A stretch of DNA of 64,000 bases from Cellulomonas sp. PhB150 (GTDB lineage: Bacteria; Actinomycetota; Actinomycetes; Actinomycetales; Cellulomonadaceae): positions 1-64,000 of the forward strand of contig NZ_RKHX01000004.1 in NCBI RefSeq assembly GCF_003755175.1. Direction: 5' to 3'. Shown here piece after piece: positions 44,651-53,580 of the stretch. Every line of letters begins with the position of its first letter. Position 1 is the stretch's first letter. Under the pieces are notes generated by a model. That model did not search any database. It was not told where the DNA came from and was given only the letters and a program-made list of their open reading frames with translations. A program made the translations under genes and the position numbers.

Positions 44651-45355
44651 TCAGTCCAGGAAGTAGCGCAGGAAGCGGCCGGGGTCGTCGAGGAAGCCGC
44701 GCCAGCGCCGGACCAGGTCGAGGTCCTCCCACGCGCAGCGACGCATCCCCCACTCGCCGACCTCCCAGATCACCGCGCCGGGCACGGCCGCGAGCAGCGG
44801 GGAGTGCGTGGAGAGCAGCACCTGCGAGTCGTTGCGCACCAGGCTGTGCATCTTCGCGACGAGTGCGAGGCAGTTGTCGAACGAGAGGGCCGACTCGGGC
44901 TCGTCGAGCACGTACAGCCCCGGGTGGACCATCCGGTCGCCGACGAGCGTGAGGAACGACTCCCCGTGCGACATCTCGTGGAACCGCGCCTCGTTCGGGT
45001 TGTTGCCGGGGTTGTCCTCGAGGTACGAGTAGAACGCGTGCATCGTCTCGGCCCGCAGGAAGAAGCCGCGACGACCGGCGCCGATGCCCCGCAGGATCTC
45101 GAGGTCGAGCGGGGACTCGGACGCGCGCGTGGTGTAGCCGGAGCCGATCGCCCCGCCCTCGGGCCCCATGCCGAAGGCGACCGCCACCGCCTCGACGAGG
45201 GTCGACTTCCCGGCGCCGTTGTCGCCGACGATCACGGTGATCGGGTCGAGCTCCCAGCCGTCCGTGAGCACCTGCCGCACGGCGGGGATCTGGGACCACC
45301 ACTCGCGCACGTCGGGGACCCCGGTCGGCCTGATCTCGCGCAGGGGGAGGGCCAT
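44651..45355 (-). CDS. AAA/ABC-type ATPase (predicted ATPase, COG3910-like)
   Basis: 234 residues. Walker A GDNGAGKST (about 44-52), a signature-like SHGES, Walker B LYVLDEPESALS and switch His STHSPLL are typical of the SMC/OLD-like soluble ABC ATPases. No membrane partner is nearby. ATG at 45355. It is divergent from the GNAT gene by 60 bases. The role is unknown; DNA- or nucleotide-linked ATPase functions are common in this group. Confidence 0.8.
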   Translation of the reverse strand: MALPLREIRPTGVPDVREWWSQIPAVRQVLTDGWELDPITVIVGDNGAGKSTLVEAVAVAFGMGPEGGAIGSGYTTRASESPLDLEILRGIGAGRRGFFLRAETMHAFYSYLEDNPGNNPNEARFHEMSHGESFLTLVGDRMVHPGLYVLDEPESALSFDNCLALVAKMHSLVRNDSQVLLSTHSPLLAAVPGAVIWEVGEWGMRRCAWEDLDLVRRWRGFLDDPGRFLRYFLD

Positions 45356-45415
45356 GCCGCCGGTCTACCGGGTCGGTGCTGGTCGTGTCCATCGCGGCGC
45401 GGCATAGTCACGTCC

Positions 45416-46093
45416 ATGTCCGTGCAGGTCACCGAGGTCCGCGAGCCGTCCGAGCTGCGTGCGCTGCACGCCGCGATCCTCGCGCCGTCGTTCCCGCCCG
45501 AGGAGCTCGAGCAGCCCGACGACATGGCCGACGGGCTCGCGTCCGGGGCGCTGGTCGCGATGGTGGCCTCGTCGGCCGACGAGCCCGTCGCACTGGCTGT
45601 CGGCGCGTGGGACCCGACGACGTCCGTGCTGCTCCTGTCCTACCTGGCCGTCGGGTCGGGCGGTCGCGGCGGCGGCGTGGGCGGGACGCTTCTGGCCGCC
45701 GCGACCAGCGCGTGGCGGGCCGACCTCGACCCGCTCGTCGTGCTCGCGGAGATCGAGGACCCGGCCCTGCACACGGGATCTCCCGAGCACGGCGACCCCG
45801 CCGCCCGCGAGCGCTTCTACCTGCGCCGGGGTGCCCGCCGCCTGCCGCTCGCGTACGTCCAGCCCTCGCTCGCACCAGGCCTCGCGCGCGTGCCCGGGAT
45901 GCTGCTGCTCGCGCTGGCTGTGCGGCCGTCCGTGGTCGCCGACGGCGGCGCCTGGCACCTGCCCGCGGCGCCGGTGCGCGACTTCCTCGTCGGCTACTAC
46001 ACGCGCAGCGAGGGCCGCGTGCCCGACGACGACCAGGTGCTCACCATGCTCGCGCCACTGACCGGCACCGCGACGCTCGTCGTGGAGCCGTGA
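45416..46093 (+). CDS. GNAT-family N-acetyltransferase
   Basis: 225 residues starting ATG 45416 (MSVQVTEVREPSELRALH). The acetyl-CoA loop is visible in VGSGGRGGGVGGTLLAAA (about 81-98). A C-terminal extension of about 70 residues follows the fold (GMLLLALAVRPS, VGYYTRSEGRVPDD). It transfers an acetyl group to an unknown acceptor. The open frame far upstream belongs to the antisense of recQ and is not used. Confidence 0.78.
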   Translation: MSVQVTEVREPSELRALHAAILAPSFPPEELEQPDDMADGLASGALVAMVASSADEPVALAVGAWDPTTSVLLLSYLAVGSGGRGGGVGGTLLAAATSAWRADLDPLVVLAEIEDPALHTGSPEHGDPAARERFYLRRGARRLPLAYVQPSLAPGLARVPGMLLLALAVRPSVVADGGAWHLPAAPVRDFLVGYYTRSEGRVPDDDQVLTMLAPLTGTATLVVEP

Positions 46094-46166
46094 CCACCTT
46101 CAGCACCGGCCGCGCGATGCCGATGTCCAGGGCAACCGCCGTCCGCACGAGCACCGAGGTCCGACC

Positions 46167-46691
46167 GTGAACGCCGCTGCACCGGGGTGGTACCCCGACC
46201 CCGAGCACCCCGCGATGGTCCGCTGGTACGACGGGTACGCCTGGACCCAGCACCGCACCCCTCACACCCCGCCCCGCAAGCCGCGGAACACGGGGGTGAC
46301 CGTCGCGATCGTCATCGGCTCTGTCGTGGGGGCAGTCATGCTGCTGGCGATGATCGCGGCCGTGGCCATCCCCGTGGTGCTCAACCAGCAGGACAAGGCG
46401 GCACTGCGGTCATTCAACTCGATGACCTGCGACGACGTGGCCGCCGAGGCCGTCCGCTACACCCAGGACTCCGTCGCCCCGGACGAGATCCCGCTCCGGT
46501 CCACCCACTCGATGATCCTCGTCACCGACGCACGGCCCACGCTGCGCCTCCCGTCCGGCCTCGGGGAGGCCTTCGTCATGAAGTGCTCGGGTCGCGGGAT
46601 GTGGGCCGACGGGTCGACGACCCCGCTGGTCATCGACCTGTACACCAACGCGGACGGCAACCACCTGTTCTCGCTCGACTGGGACATCTGA
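46167..46691 (+). CDS. DUF2510 domain membrane protein
   Basis: 174 residues. The N-terminal DUF2510 domain (GWYPDPEHPAMVRWYDGYAW, residues 7-26) is typical of actinobacterial proteins with one membrane helix, here about 43-70. The external part has two Cys (MTCDDVAAE, MKCSGRG). GAGG 7 bases before GTG 46167. Function is unknown. It follows the GNAT gene after 73 bases and precedes tRNA-Ser. Confidence 0.82.
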   Translation: MNAAAPGWYPDPEHPAMVRWYDGYAWTQHRTPHTPPRKPRNTGVTVAIVIGSVVGAVMLLAMIAAVAIPVVLNQQDKAALRSFNSMTCDDVAAEAVRYTQDSVAPDEIPLRSTHSMILVTDARPTLRLPSGLGEAFVMKCSGRGMWADGSTTPLVIDLYTNADGNHLFSLDWDI

Positions 46692-46732
46692 CGCCGGACG
46701 GACGCCGGTTCGGAGTCAGGGCGTGAGTCCGG

Positions 46733-46738
46733 TATCCT
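46733..46738 (+). promoter_or_regulatory. Likely -10 box of the tRNA-Ser gene
   Basis: TATCCT 10 bases before the tRNA, the same hexamer as in front of tRNA-Pro. No clear -35 was found. Confidence 0.5.
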
Positions 46739-46748
46739 CTGTCGGCCG

Positions 46749-46834
46749 GGAGGATTCGCCTAGTGGCCTATGGCGCACGCTTGGAAAGCGTGTTGGGTGA
46801 AAGCCCTCGGGGGTTCGAATCCCCCATCCTCCGC
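46749..46834 (+). tRNA. tRNA-Ser (anticodon GGA)
   Basis: 86 bases, long variable arm as in serine tRNAs. Acceptor arms GGAGGAT and ATCCTCC pair fully. The anticodon stem CACGC/GCGTG holds TTGGAAA, giving GGA. T arm GGGTTCGAATCCC. Discriminator G. No CCA is encoded. Confidence 0.97.
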
Positions 46835-46840
46835 GCACAC

Positions 46841-46883
46841 GAAGGGCCCCTGACCAGCAGAACGACGGTCAGGGGCCCTTCGG
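46841..46883. terminator. Terminator after tRNA-Ser (bidirectional)
   Basis: CGAAGGGCCCCTGACC (46841-46856) pairs perfectly with GGTCAGGGGCCCTTCG (46868-46883), 16 bp with an 11-base loop. It also ends the convergent VanW gene (stop at 46913). Confidence 0.88.
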
Positions 46884-46912
46884 CTCGTCAGGGCGCGGCA
46901 CGGCCGACCTGG

Positions 46913-47740
46913 TCAGGGCGCACTGCCGGCCTCCAGGAACGGCTGGTACATCAGCCGGCCCTCGTTGACGGCGAGGAGCTCGTCGCCCACCTCGTCTCCG
47001 GCAAGGTCGAGCACCCGTCGCCGCAGCACGTTGCGCCGGGTGAAGACACCAGGCAGGTCGTTGGTCATCAGGTGAGCGGCCTCGTACACCTCGTAGGTGT
47101 TCGACGGCGGCTGGTCGCTGGTCCACGCGCCGACCAGATCCGTGTGACCGACCGTCAGGGACAGCCGGAACGTCGCCGCCGTGCGGTTCTCGATCTGCAG
47201 GTCGAGGACCGGCCAGGAGCACGTCGCACCGCTGCCGAACGGCTGCGTGCGGCCGTTGTCCGGGAAGACGTCGTAGGTGTGCCGCCAGCGCTCCACGACG
47301 GTCAGAGGCGAGTGCACGGTCATCCAGTAGAGCAGGTTGGTCATCTGGCACATGCCGCCGCCGACGGCCTCGTCGACCCGGCCCTGCCGCAGGACCAGGC
47401 CGTCCTTGAACCCCCGTCGGTAGCTCGGCCTGCCGACCAGCCGCCAGAACGACATCCGCTGCCCGGGCCCCAGCACGATGCCGTCCAGCCGCGCGGCGGC
47501 GATCGCCAGGTTCACCGCCTTGTTCTCCTGCAGCCGACGGTCCACACCGGCCAGCTCGCGGAAGATCGGCGACCTGTGGGCGGCGACCTCGTGGGTGAAG
47601 CCTTCCGACGGCGCACGGTCGAGCCGGGCCGGGACGCCGGCCCGCCGCCACTGCCACTCCCGCCGCAGCCGCCGGGCTGACGGCCCCATCGTTGCTCGCG
47701 CACGCTCGCGGAGGCTGGTCACGACCGGTGCGCTCGGCAT
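46913..47740 (-). CDS. VanW-family protein
   Basis: 275 residues. The VanW core is visible: NLAIAAARLDGIVLGPGQRM (peptidoglycan-linked fold), FSFW-like SFWRLVG, GGGMCQMTNLLYW and the C-terminal DLQIENRTAATF. VanW accompanies vancomycin resistance genes but is common elsewhere and its activity is unknown. The ATG at 47740 is the first of two; the Shine-Dalgarno is weak, so the start is uncertain. No other van genes are near. Confidence 0.82.
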   Translation of the reverse strand: MPSAPVVTSLRERARATMGPSARRLRREWQWRRAGVPARLDRAPSEGFTHEVAAHRSPIFRELAGVDRRLQENKAVNLAIAAARLDGIVLGPGQRMSFWRLVGRPSYRRGFKDGLVLRQGRVDEAVGGGMCQMTNLLYWMTVHSPLTVVERWRHTYDVFPDNGRTQPFGSGATCSWPVLDLQIENRTAATFRLSLTVGHTDLVGAWTSDQPPSNTYEVYEAAHLMTNDLPGVFTRRNVLRRRVLDLAGDEVGDELLAVNEGRLMYQPFLEAGSAP

Positions 47741-47796
47741 GGACGCGATCGTGCCTTCCGGGGCCCGGAGTGGCAAGAGAAGGCTGCAGCGTCTTC

Positions 47797-48459
47797 TCAC
47801 GCGTCGAACGCGGTCCACTCGCCCTCGGAGATCACCTCGACCACGCCGTCGACCACCGAGATGGCCGTCTGCTCGTCGATCGCGTAGGACGGGATGCCGA
47901 TGTCGGCCGCCCACCGCTCCGCGTCCGCCGGGGTGTTCGTCGGGAACAGGTTCAGGTGCGGGAAGATCGCGAAGTCGACGAGGCCCAGCGTGCGGTCGTC
48001 CGGCGCGGCCGACCACTCGACGAAGTAGTCCCCGATGCGCGGCGCCATCACCATGCTCCCGGCGCTCACCCCGACCCAGACCGTGTCGGGCAGCGAGGGC
48101 AGCAGGTCGGCCAGGCCCGACTCGCGCACCCAGTGGCTCAGATACGTCGCGTCGCCGCCGTCGACGAGGAGCACGTCGGCCTCGCGCACCCACGGCACCC
48201 ACCGCTCGGCACCGATCGTCGGCAGGGCCGTGAGCTCGAGGACGCCGAGCGAGGCCCAGCCCAGGCCCGTGAAGTGCCGGAAGTCGGGACCCGCGGCCAC
48301 CAGGCCACGCACCGACGACGGCCCGCACATCGGATGGCCCCACTGCGCGGTCGGGACGACGAGCGCGCGCGACTCCGCGATCGGCTTGCCGAGCATCCGC
48401 TCGAGCGCGGCGCGCATGCTCGCATTCGTGACGCCGCCGGACGTGAGCAAGAGCTTCAC
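47797..48459 (-). CDS. Peptidase S51 (dipeptidase E/type 1 glutamine amidotransferase-like)
   Basis: 220 residues. The nucleophile Ser is in WVGVSAGSMVMAP (about residue 132), with VLLVDGGDATYLSHWV and a downstream FAIFPHLNLFPTNTP His region, as in peptidase E. It may cleave aspartyl dipeptides. GGGGAGG 3-9 bases before GTG 48459 fixes the start. It lies 58 bases after the BaiN-type gene on the same strand. Confidence 0.85.
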   Translation of the reverse strand: MKLLLTSGGVTNASMRAALERMLGKPIAESRALVVPTAQWGHPMCGPSSVRGLVAAGPDFRHFTGLGWASLGVLELTALPTIGAERWVPWVREADVLLVDGGDATYLSHWVRESGLADLLPSLPDTVWVGVSAGSMVMAPRIGDYFVEWSAAPDDRTLGLVDFAIFPHLNLFPTNTPADAERWAADIGIPSYAIDEQTAISVVDGVVEVISEGEWTAFDA

Positions 48460-48517
48460 GGTGCCTCCCCGTAGAACCTGGCCAGAGCGCCATCGTGCAC
48501 CGAGCCGCCCACACGGC

Positions 48518-49714
48518 TCACCGCGAGAGCCAGGCCAGCGCCCCGCGCGCCGCGACCACCCCGGTGCTGAACGACGCCTGCAGCAGGTACCCGCCCGTCG
48601 GGGCCTCCCAGTCGAGCATCTCCCCCGCGACGAAGGTGCCGGACAGCGCGCGCAGCATCAGCGACTCGTCGACCTCCGACCACGCGATGCCGCCCGCGCT
48701 GGAGATGGCCCGCTCGATCGGCATCGCCTCGGCCACCTCGACCGGCACCGCCTTGACGAGCGCGGCCATGGCCACCGGGTCGGTCGGCAGCGCACCGGCC
48801 TCCCGGAGCAGCCCGAGCGCCACGGGATCGAGGCCGAGCGCGCGACGCAGCCAGGTGGCGGCCGACTCCTTGGGCCGACGCCGCCGCAGTCGTTCGACGA
48901 GCTGCTCGGCGGGCACCGCGGGCCGCAGGTCGACCTCGAGGACGCAGGGGTCCTCGCCGTCGAGCGCGTCGCGGATCGCGGCGCCGAGCGCGTAGACCGG
49001 GCCGCCCTCGATGCCGGTCCGGGTGACCATCGCGTCGCCGCGCGCCGTGCGGGAGCCCGCGACCGAGAGCCCCACGTTCTTCAGCGGCACGCCCTCGAAG
49101 CGCGTCGCGAACGTCTCGCTCCACGCGACCCGTGCGCCGACGTTCGCCGCACGCAGCGGCGCGACGGTGATGCCGCGGTCGACGAACGGCCCGATCCAAC
49201 CGCCGTCCGACCCGAGCCGCGGCCACGACGCCCCGCCGAGCGCGAAGACGACGACGTCGGAGGCGACCGCTCCGTCGAGACCCTCGAAGCGGAGCGCCCC
49301 GTCGTCGGCCCACCCGGTCCAGCGGGTGCGACGCTCCAGCGTCACGCCGAGCTCACCGAGGCGGCCCAACCAGGCCCGGACCAGGGGCGTTGCTCGGAAG
49401 GACTGCGGGAAGACCCGGCCACTGGACCCGACGAAGGTCGGCTCCCCCAGATCGGCGCACCAGGCCCGGAGCTCACTCGAGGTGAAGGCGTCGAGCATCG
49501 GGGCCAGCCGCTCCGCCGACAACCCGTACCGGGCGAGGAACGGCTCCCGGTCCTCGCTGTGCGTGATGTTCATGCCCCCGTGCCCGGCCAGGAGGAACTT
49601 GCGGGGGACGGACGGCATGCGGTCGTAGATCGTCACGGTCACGCCGGCCCGCGCGAGCACCTCGGCCGCGATCAGCCCGGCGGGCCCGCCGCCGACGACG
49701 GTCGCCGTGCTCAT
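48518..49714 (-). CDS. NAD(P)/FAD-dependent oxidoreductase, BaiN/HI0933 type
   Basis: 398 residues. The FAD site VVGGGPAGLIAAEVLARAG starts at residue 5, followed by KFLLAGHGGMNITHSED, the HI0933-family signature, FALGGASWPRLGSDGG and the C-terminal FVAGEMLDWEAPTGGYLLQ. It is a flavoprotein of unclear substrate. ATG 49714; further upstream the frame is shadow of kdpE. Separate from the kdp operon by 61 bases. Confidence 0.88.
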   Translation of the reverse strand: MSTATVVGGGPAGLIAAEVLARAGVTVTIYDRMPSVPRKFLLAGHGGMNITHSEDREPFLARYGLSAERLAPMLDAFTSSELRAWCADLGEPTFVGSSGRVFPQSFRATPLVRAWLGRLGELGVTLERRTRWTGWADDGALRFEGLDGAVASDVVVFALGGASWPRLGSDGGWIGPFVDRGITVAPLRAANVGARVAWSETFATRFEGVPLKNVGLSVAGSRTARGDAMVTRTGIEGGPVYALGAAIRDALDGEDPCVLEVDLRPAVPAEQLVERLRRRRPKESAATWLRRALGLDPVALGLLREAGALPTDPVAMAALVKAVPVEVAEAMPIERAISSAGGIAWSEVDESLMLRALSGTFVAGEMLDWEAPTGGYLLQASFSTGVVAARGALAWLSR

Positions 49715-49775
49715 CGCGGCACCGGGCAGGTCAACACCCCGCGAACGTAGCCGACCCGGCCACGAACTCGGCAGC

Positions 49776-50462
49776 TCACACCTCGAACACGTACCCCATC
49801 CCGGGCTGCGTGATGATGTGCCGCGGGTGCGCCGGGTCGGCCTCGAGCTTGCGCCGCAGCAGCGCGGAGTAGACCCGCAGGTAGTGCGTCTCGTCGGAGT
49901 ACCCGGGGCCCCACACCTCCTGCAGCAGCTGCCGCCGGCCGACGAGCCTGCCGCGGTTGCGCACGAGCACCTCGAGCATCGACCACTCCGTGGGGCTGAG
50001 CCGCACCTCGATCCCGTCGCGCAGCACGCGGCGCCGGGCGAGGTCCACGGACAGGTCGCCGGCCTCGACGACGGCCTCGTCGGCCTCCGCGGGGACGGCG
50101 GCACGGCGGACGGCCGCGCGCAGCCGGGCGAGCAGCTCGTTCATGGCGAACGGCTTGGTCACGTAGTCGTCGGCCCCCGCGTCGAGCGCGTCGACCTTGT
50201 CCTCGCCGTGCTGCCGGGCGGAGAGCACGACGATGGGCACGCGGGTCCAGGCGCGCAGCGCCGTGATGACGTCGAGGCCGCTCATGTCGGGCAGGCCCAG
50301 GTCGAGGAGCACGACGTCCGGCAGCCGGGACGCCGCCGCCGCGAGCGCGGAGGCGCCGTCGGCCGCGGTCGCCACGTCCCAGCCCGAGGCGCGCAGCGTG
50401 ATGGCCAGCGCGTGCGCGAGGCCGGGCTCGTCGTCGACGACCAGGATCCGGTTGCCGGTCAT
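49776..50462 (-). CDS. kdpE: Response regulator KdpE
   Basis: 228 residues. Receiver domain with VVDDEPGLAHAL and Asp in VVLLDLGLPDMSG (about 54), then a winged helix ([28 protein letters not shown]). It activates kdp when phosphorylated by KdpD. The start ATG 50462 overlaps the kdpD stop by 4 bases. It is the last gene of the potassium operon. A candidate site is described at 57602-57651. Confidence 0.93.
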   Translation of the reverse strand: MTGNRILVVDDEPGLAHALAITLRASGWDVATAADGASALAAAASRLPDVVLLDLGLPDMSGLDVITALRAWTRVPIVVLSARQHGEDKVDALDAGADDYVTKPFAMNELLARLRAAVRRAAVPAEADEAVVEAGDLSVDLARRRVLRDGIEVRLSPTEWSMLEVLVRNRGRLVGRRQLLQEVWGPGYSDETHYLRVYSALLRRKLEADPAHPRHIITQPGMGYVFEV

Positions 50463-52951
50463 GACAAGGCCAGAGGGACGGTGACGAGCATGGTCAGGCC
50501 ACCGCCCGGGGTGTCCTCGGCCGCGACCTCGGCGCCGACGGCCGTCGCGAGCCCCTCGGCCACGGCCAGCCCGAGCCCGAGCCCGTTGCCCGTGGTGTCG
50601 CCCAGCCGCTGGAACGCATCGAACATGTGCCCCTTGAGCTCGTCCGGGATGCCGGGACCGTCGTCGACCACGCGCACGACGATGCCACGCCCGACGACCG
50701 CCGCGCTGACCACCACCGGCGAACCCGACGGCGCGTGCCGCACCGCGTTGGACACGAGGTTGGCGAGGACCCGCTCCAGCAGGCCGGGATCGGTCAGGAC
50801 GAGTGGCAGGTCCTCGGGCACGTCGAGCACGACCGACGCGTAGCCCTCGACCGCGAACGGCACGACCTCCTCCAGGCTCGTCGCCCGGAGCACGGGCCGG
50901 ACGCTGCCGGTCTGCAGGCGGGACAGGTCGAGCAGGTTGTCGATGAGGCGCTCGAGCCGGGCGGTGGAGTCCGCGAGCGTCGTCACGAGCGCCGCGCGGT
51001 CGGGCGCCGAGAGGTCGAGGCCCAACCCGTCCACCGACGCGCGGATCGTGGCCAGCGGCGTGCGCAGGTCGTGCGAGACCGCGGCGAGCAGCGCCGTGCG
51101 GGTCGCGTCGGCCTCGCCGAGGATGCGCGCCTGCTCGGCCTGGGCGCGCAGGCGGTCGTGCTCGAGCACCACGCCGAGCTGCGACGCGAACGCCTCGAGC
51201 ACCCGGCGGTCGCTCGCGGGCAGCACCCGGCCGGTGAGCGCGAGCACGCGGTCATCGTCGACGACGAGCACGGCCTGTGCGTCGTCGGGCGTCACGGCCG
51301 GGTCGTTGCCGTCCGCGGCGAGCACGTCCCACGACGAGCCCCGCCGGGCCAGCAGGGCGACGGCCTCGAGCGTGAACGTCTCACGCAGCCGGGCGACCAG
51401 GGCCGCTGCGGTGTCCTCGCCCGAGAGCACCGAGCGCGACGCCGCCGCGAGCGCGGAGGCCTCGGCGCGGGCCCGGAACGCCTCGGCCGTGCGTCGGGCC
51501 GCCAGGTCGACGACCGACGCGACCCCGGCCGCCACCAGCACGAACACGGTCAGGGCGAGCGCGTTCTCCGGCTCGGCGATCGTCAGGTGCCCGGTCGGCA
51601 CCGTGAAGAACCAGTTCAGCAGCACGAACCCGACCACCGCGCTGACGATCGCCGGCCACAGCCCGCCGATCAGGGCGACGAGGACGGTCAGGGCCAGGAA
51701 GAGCATGAGCTCGGTCGGCAGGCTCACCACGTCGCGCATCGCGGTCAGCACGAGCGTCAGCAGGGCCGGCCCGACGAGCGCCGCGACCCACCCGCCCAGC
51801 CGGCGCGGACCCGAGAGGGCCGAGCCCCGCCCCGGGCGAGTCCGGCCCGACCGAGCCCGCTCGTGCGTCACGAGGTGCACGTCGATGACGCCCGCGAGGC
51901 GCGCGACCTCGGTCCCGTTGCTCTCGCGCAGCGCCTCGCGCCAGCGGCTGCGCCGGGACACCCCGACGACGATCATCGTGGCGTTGACCCCGCGCGCGAA
52001 GTCGACCACCCCGCTCGCGACGTCCTCGCCGACGACGGTGTGGAAGGTCCCGCCGAGCGACTCGACGAGCCTGCGCTGCTCGGCGATCCGGGCGGGGGGC
52101 GCGCTCGGCAGCCCGTCGGTGGCCAGGACGTGCACGGCGAGCAGCTCGGAGCCTGCGGCCCGCTGCGCGATGCGGGCTCCGCGCCGCAGCAGCGTGTCGC
52201 CCTCGGGACCGCCCGTGACGGCGACCACCACCCGCTCGCGCGCGGGCCAGGGCGAGGAGATCTGGTGGTCGCGGCGGTAGCTGACGAGCGCGTCGTCGAC
52301 CCGGTCGGCGAGCCACAGCAGTGCGAGCTCGCGCAGCGCGGTGAGGTTGCCGACCCGGAAGTACTGGCTGAGCGAGGCGTCGATCTGCTCGGCCCGGTAG
52401 ACGTTGCCGTGCGCGAGCCGGCGGCGCAGCGCCTCGGGCGGCAGGTCGACGAGCTGGATCTGGTCGGCGTCGCGCACCACGTGGTCCGGCACGGTCTCGC
52501 GCTGCTTGACTCCCGTGATGGCCTCGACGTCGTCGTTGAGCGACTCCAGGTGCTGCACGTTGACCGTGGTCACCACGTCGATCCCGGCGTCGAGGATGTC
52601 GTGCACGTCCTGCCACCGCTTCGCGTGCCGGCTGCCGGGGACGTTGGTGTGCGCGAGCTCGTCGACCATCGCCACCTGCGGCGCGCGCGCGAGCACCGCA
52701 TCGACGTCGAGCTCGGTGAACTCGGCGTCGCGGTGCACCAGCACCCGCCGGGGCAGCACCTCGAGGCCCTCGAGCTGCGCGGCCGTGGCCAGGCGCCCGT
52801 GCGACTCGACGAGCCCCACCACCACGTCGGTCCCGCGGGACAGCCGGCGGTGGGCCTCGTCGAGCATGGCGTAGGTCTTGCCGACGCCGGGCGCGGCGCC
52901 GAGGTACACCGTGAGGCGACCGCGGCGCGGGGTGCTCTCGTCGGGCGTCAC
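50459..52951 (-). CDS. kdpD: Sensor histidine kinase KdpD
   Basis: 830 residues. N-terminal KdpD domain with Walker A GAAPGVGKTYAML and a Usp-like part (about 230-360), DUF4118 four-helix segment (about 385-490), GAF-like region, HisKA (AAVSHDLRTPLATIR) and HATPase (NAVRHAP, DDGPGIP, GNGLGLGLAVAEG). It senses low K+ or turgor and controls KdpE. GTG 52951 overlaps the kdpC stop by 4 bases; the longer upstream frame overlaps kdpC and is not coding. Confidence 0.95.
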   Translation of the reverse strand: MTPDESTPRRGRLTVYLGAAPGVGKTYAMLDEAHRRLSRGTDVVVGLVESHGRLATAAQLEGLEVLPRRVLVHRDAEFTELDVDAVLARAPQVAMVDELAHTNVPGSRHAKRWQDVHDILDAGIDVVTTVNVQHLESLNDDVEAITGVKQRETVPDHVVRDADQIQLVDLPPEALRRRLAHGNVYRAEQIDASLSQYFRVGNLTALRELALLWLADRVDDALVSYRRDHQISSPWPARERVVVAVTGGPEGDTLLRRGARIAQRAAGSELLAVHVLATDGLPSAPPARIAEQRRLVESLGGTFHTVVGEDVASGVVDFARGVNATMIVVGVSRRSRWREALRESNGTEVARLAGVIDVHLVTHERARSGRTRPGRGSALSGPRRLGGWVAALVGPALLTLVLTAMRDVVSLPTELMLFLALTVLVALIGGLWPAIVSAVVGFVLLNWFFTVPTGHLTIAEPENALALTVFVLVAAGVASVVDLAARRTAEAFRARAEASALAAASRSVLSGEDTAAALVARLRETFTLEAVALLARRGSSWDVLAADGNDPAVTPDDAQAVLVVDDDRVLALTGRVLPASDRRVLEAFASQLGVVLEHDRLRAQAEQARILGEADATRTALLAAVSHDLRTPLATIRASVDGLGLDLSAPDRAALVTTLADSTARLERLIDNLLDLSRLQTGSVRPVLRATSLEEVVPFAVEGYASVVLDVPEDLPLVLTDPGLLERVLANLVSNAVRHAPSGSPVVVSAAVVGRGIVVRVVDDGPGIPDELKGHMFDAFQRLGDTTGNGLGLGLAVAEGLATAVGAEVAAEDTPGGGLTMLVTVPLALS

Positions 52952-53580
52952 GAGTCCAGTGTCTGCAGTGCGAGGTTCAGACGCAGCACATCGACCCGCG
53001 GCTCGCCGAGGACACCCAGGTCCCGGCCCAGCGTGAGCCGCTCGACGATCGCGTCGACCGAGGCGACGGGAACCCCGCGCTCGCGCGCGACACGGGCCAC
53101 CTGCAGCTGCGCGTAGGCCGGCGAGATGTCGGGGTCGAGCCCTGAGCCCGACGCGGTGACGGCATCGACCGGGACCGCGGCAGGATCCACGCCCTCGGCC
53201 GCCGCGACGTCCGCACGGCGCTGCGTGACGGCCGCGAGCAGGTCCGCGTTGAGCGGCCCGAGGTTCGAGCCGGCCGAGGCCAGGGTGTCGTAGCCGTCCC
53301 CCGCCGCCGACGGCCGCGGGTGGAACCACTGCGGCCCGTCGAACCGCTGCCCGACGAGCACCGACCCGATGGCCTCGTCGGCGCTCGTCACGCGCTCGCC
53401 GCTGGAGGAGACCAGCGAGCCGTTCGCCTGCCAGCGCATCGTCAGCTGCGAGACGCCCGTGACGGCCAGCGGGTAGACGACGCCGAGCAGGACGGTGAGC
53501 ACGAGCAGCACGCGCAGCCCGGCCCAGGAGTGACGGACGAAGGACAGGGTGTCGGCACCGGGGGTGCGGCGGTCGGTCAT
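52948..53580 (-). CDS. kdpC: Potassium-transporting ATPase KdpC subunit
   Basis: 210 residues. One membrane helix (about 23-45), then the KdpC periplasmic part with GSVLVGQRFDGPQWFHPRPS, the Ser/Asp-rich GSGLDPDISPAYAQLQVARV and a C-terminal helix. It stabilises the KdpFABC complex. ATG at 53580; the kdpB stop overlaps by one base (TGATG). Confidence 0.95.
   Translation of the reverse strand: MTDRRTPGADTLSFVRHSWAGLRVLLVLTVLLGVVYPLAVTGVSQLTMRWQANGSLVSSSGERVTSADEAIGSVLVGQRFDGPQWFHPRPSAAGDGYDTLASAGSNLGPLNADLLAAVTQRRADVAAAEGVDPAAVPVDAVTASGSGLDPDISPAYAQLQVARVARERGVPVASVDAIVERLTLGRDLGVLGEPRVDVLRLNLALQTLDS

Noticed and set aside
44349..44666. 105-codon open frame over the palindromic repeats
   Set aside because: It contains a duplicated ACACFRAANRAHPT only because the DNA is repeated. 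There is no ribosome-binding site and no domain.
44651..45355. Soluble ATPase as part of a defence system
   Set aside because: It has no nuclease or reverse transcriptase partner nearby; the adjacent GNAT and DUF2510 genes give no support for a defence island.
42350..45415. Long plus-strand open frame running from recQ into the GNAT gene
   Set aside because: It crosses recQ in another frame, the repeat region and the antisense ATPase gene. Only the part from 45416 encodes a recognisable protein.
46913..47740. VanW gene as part of a vancomycin-resistance cluster
   Set aside because: No vanH, vanA, vanX or vanRS genes are in the window and VanW proteins are widespread outside resistance clusters.
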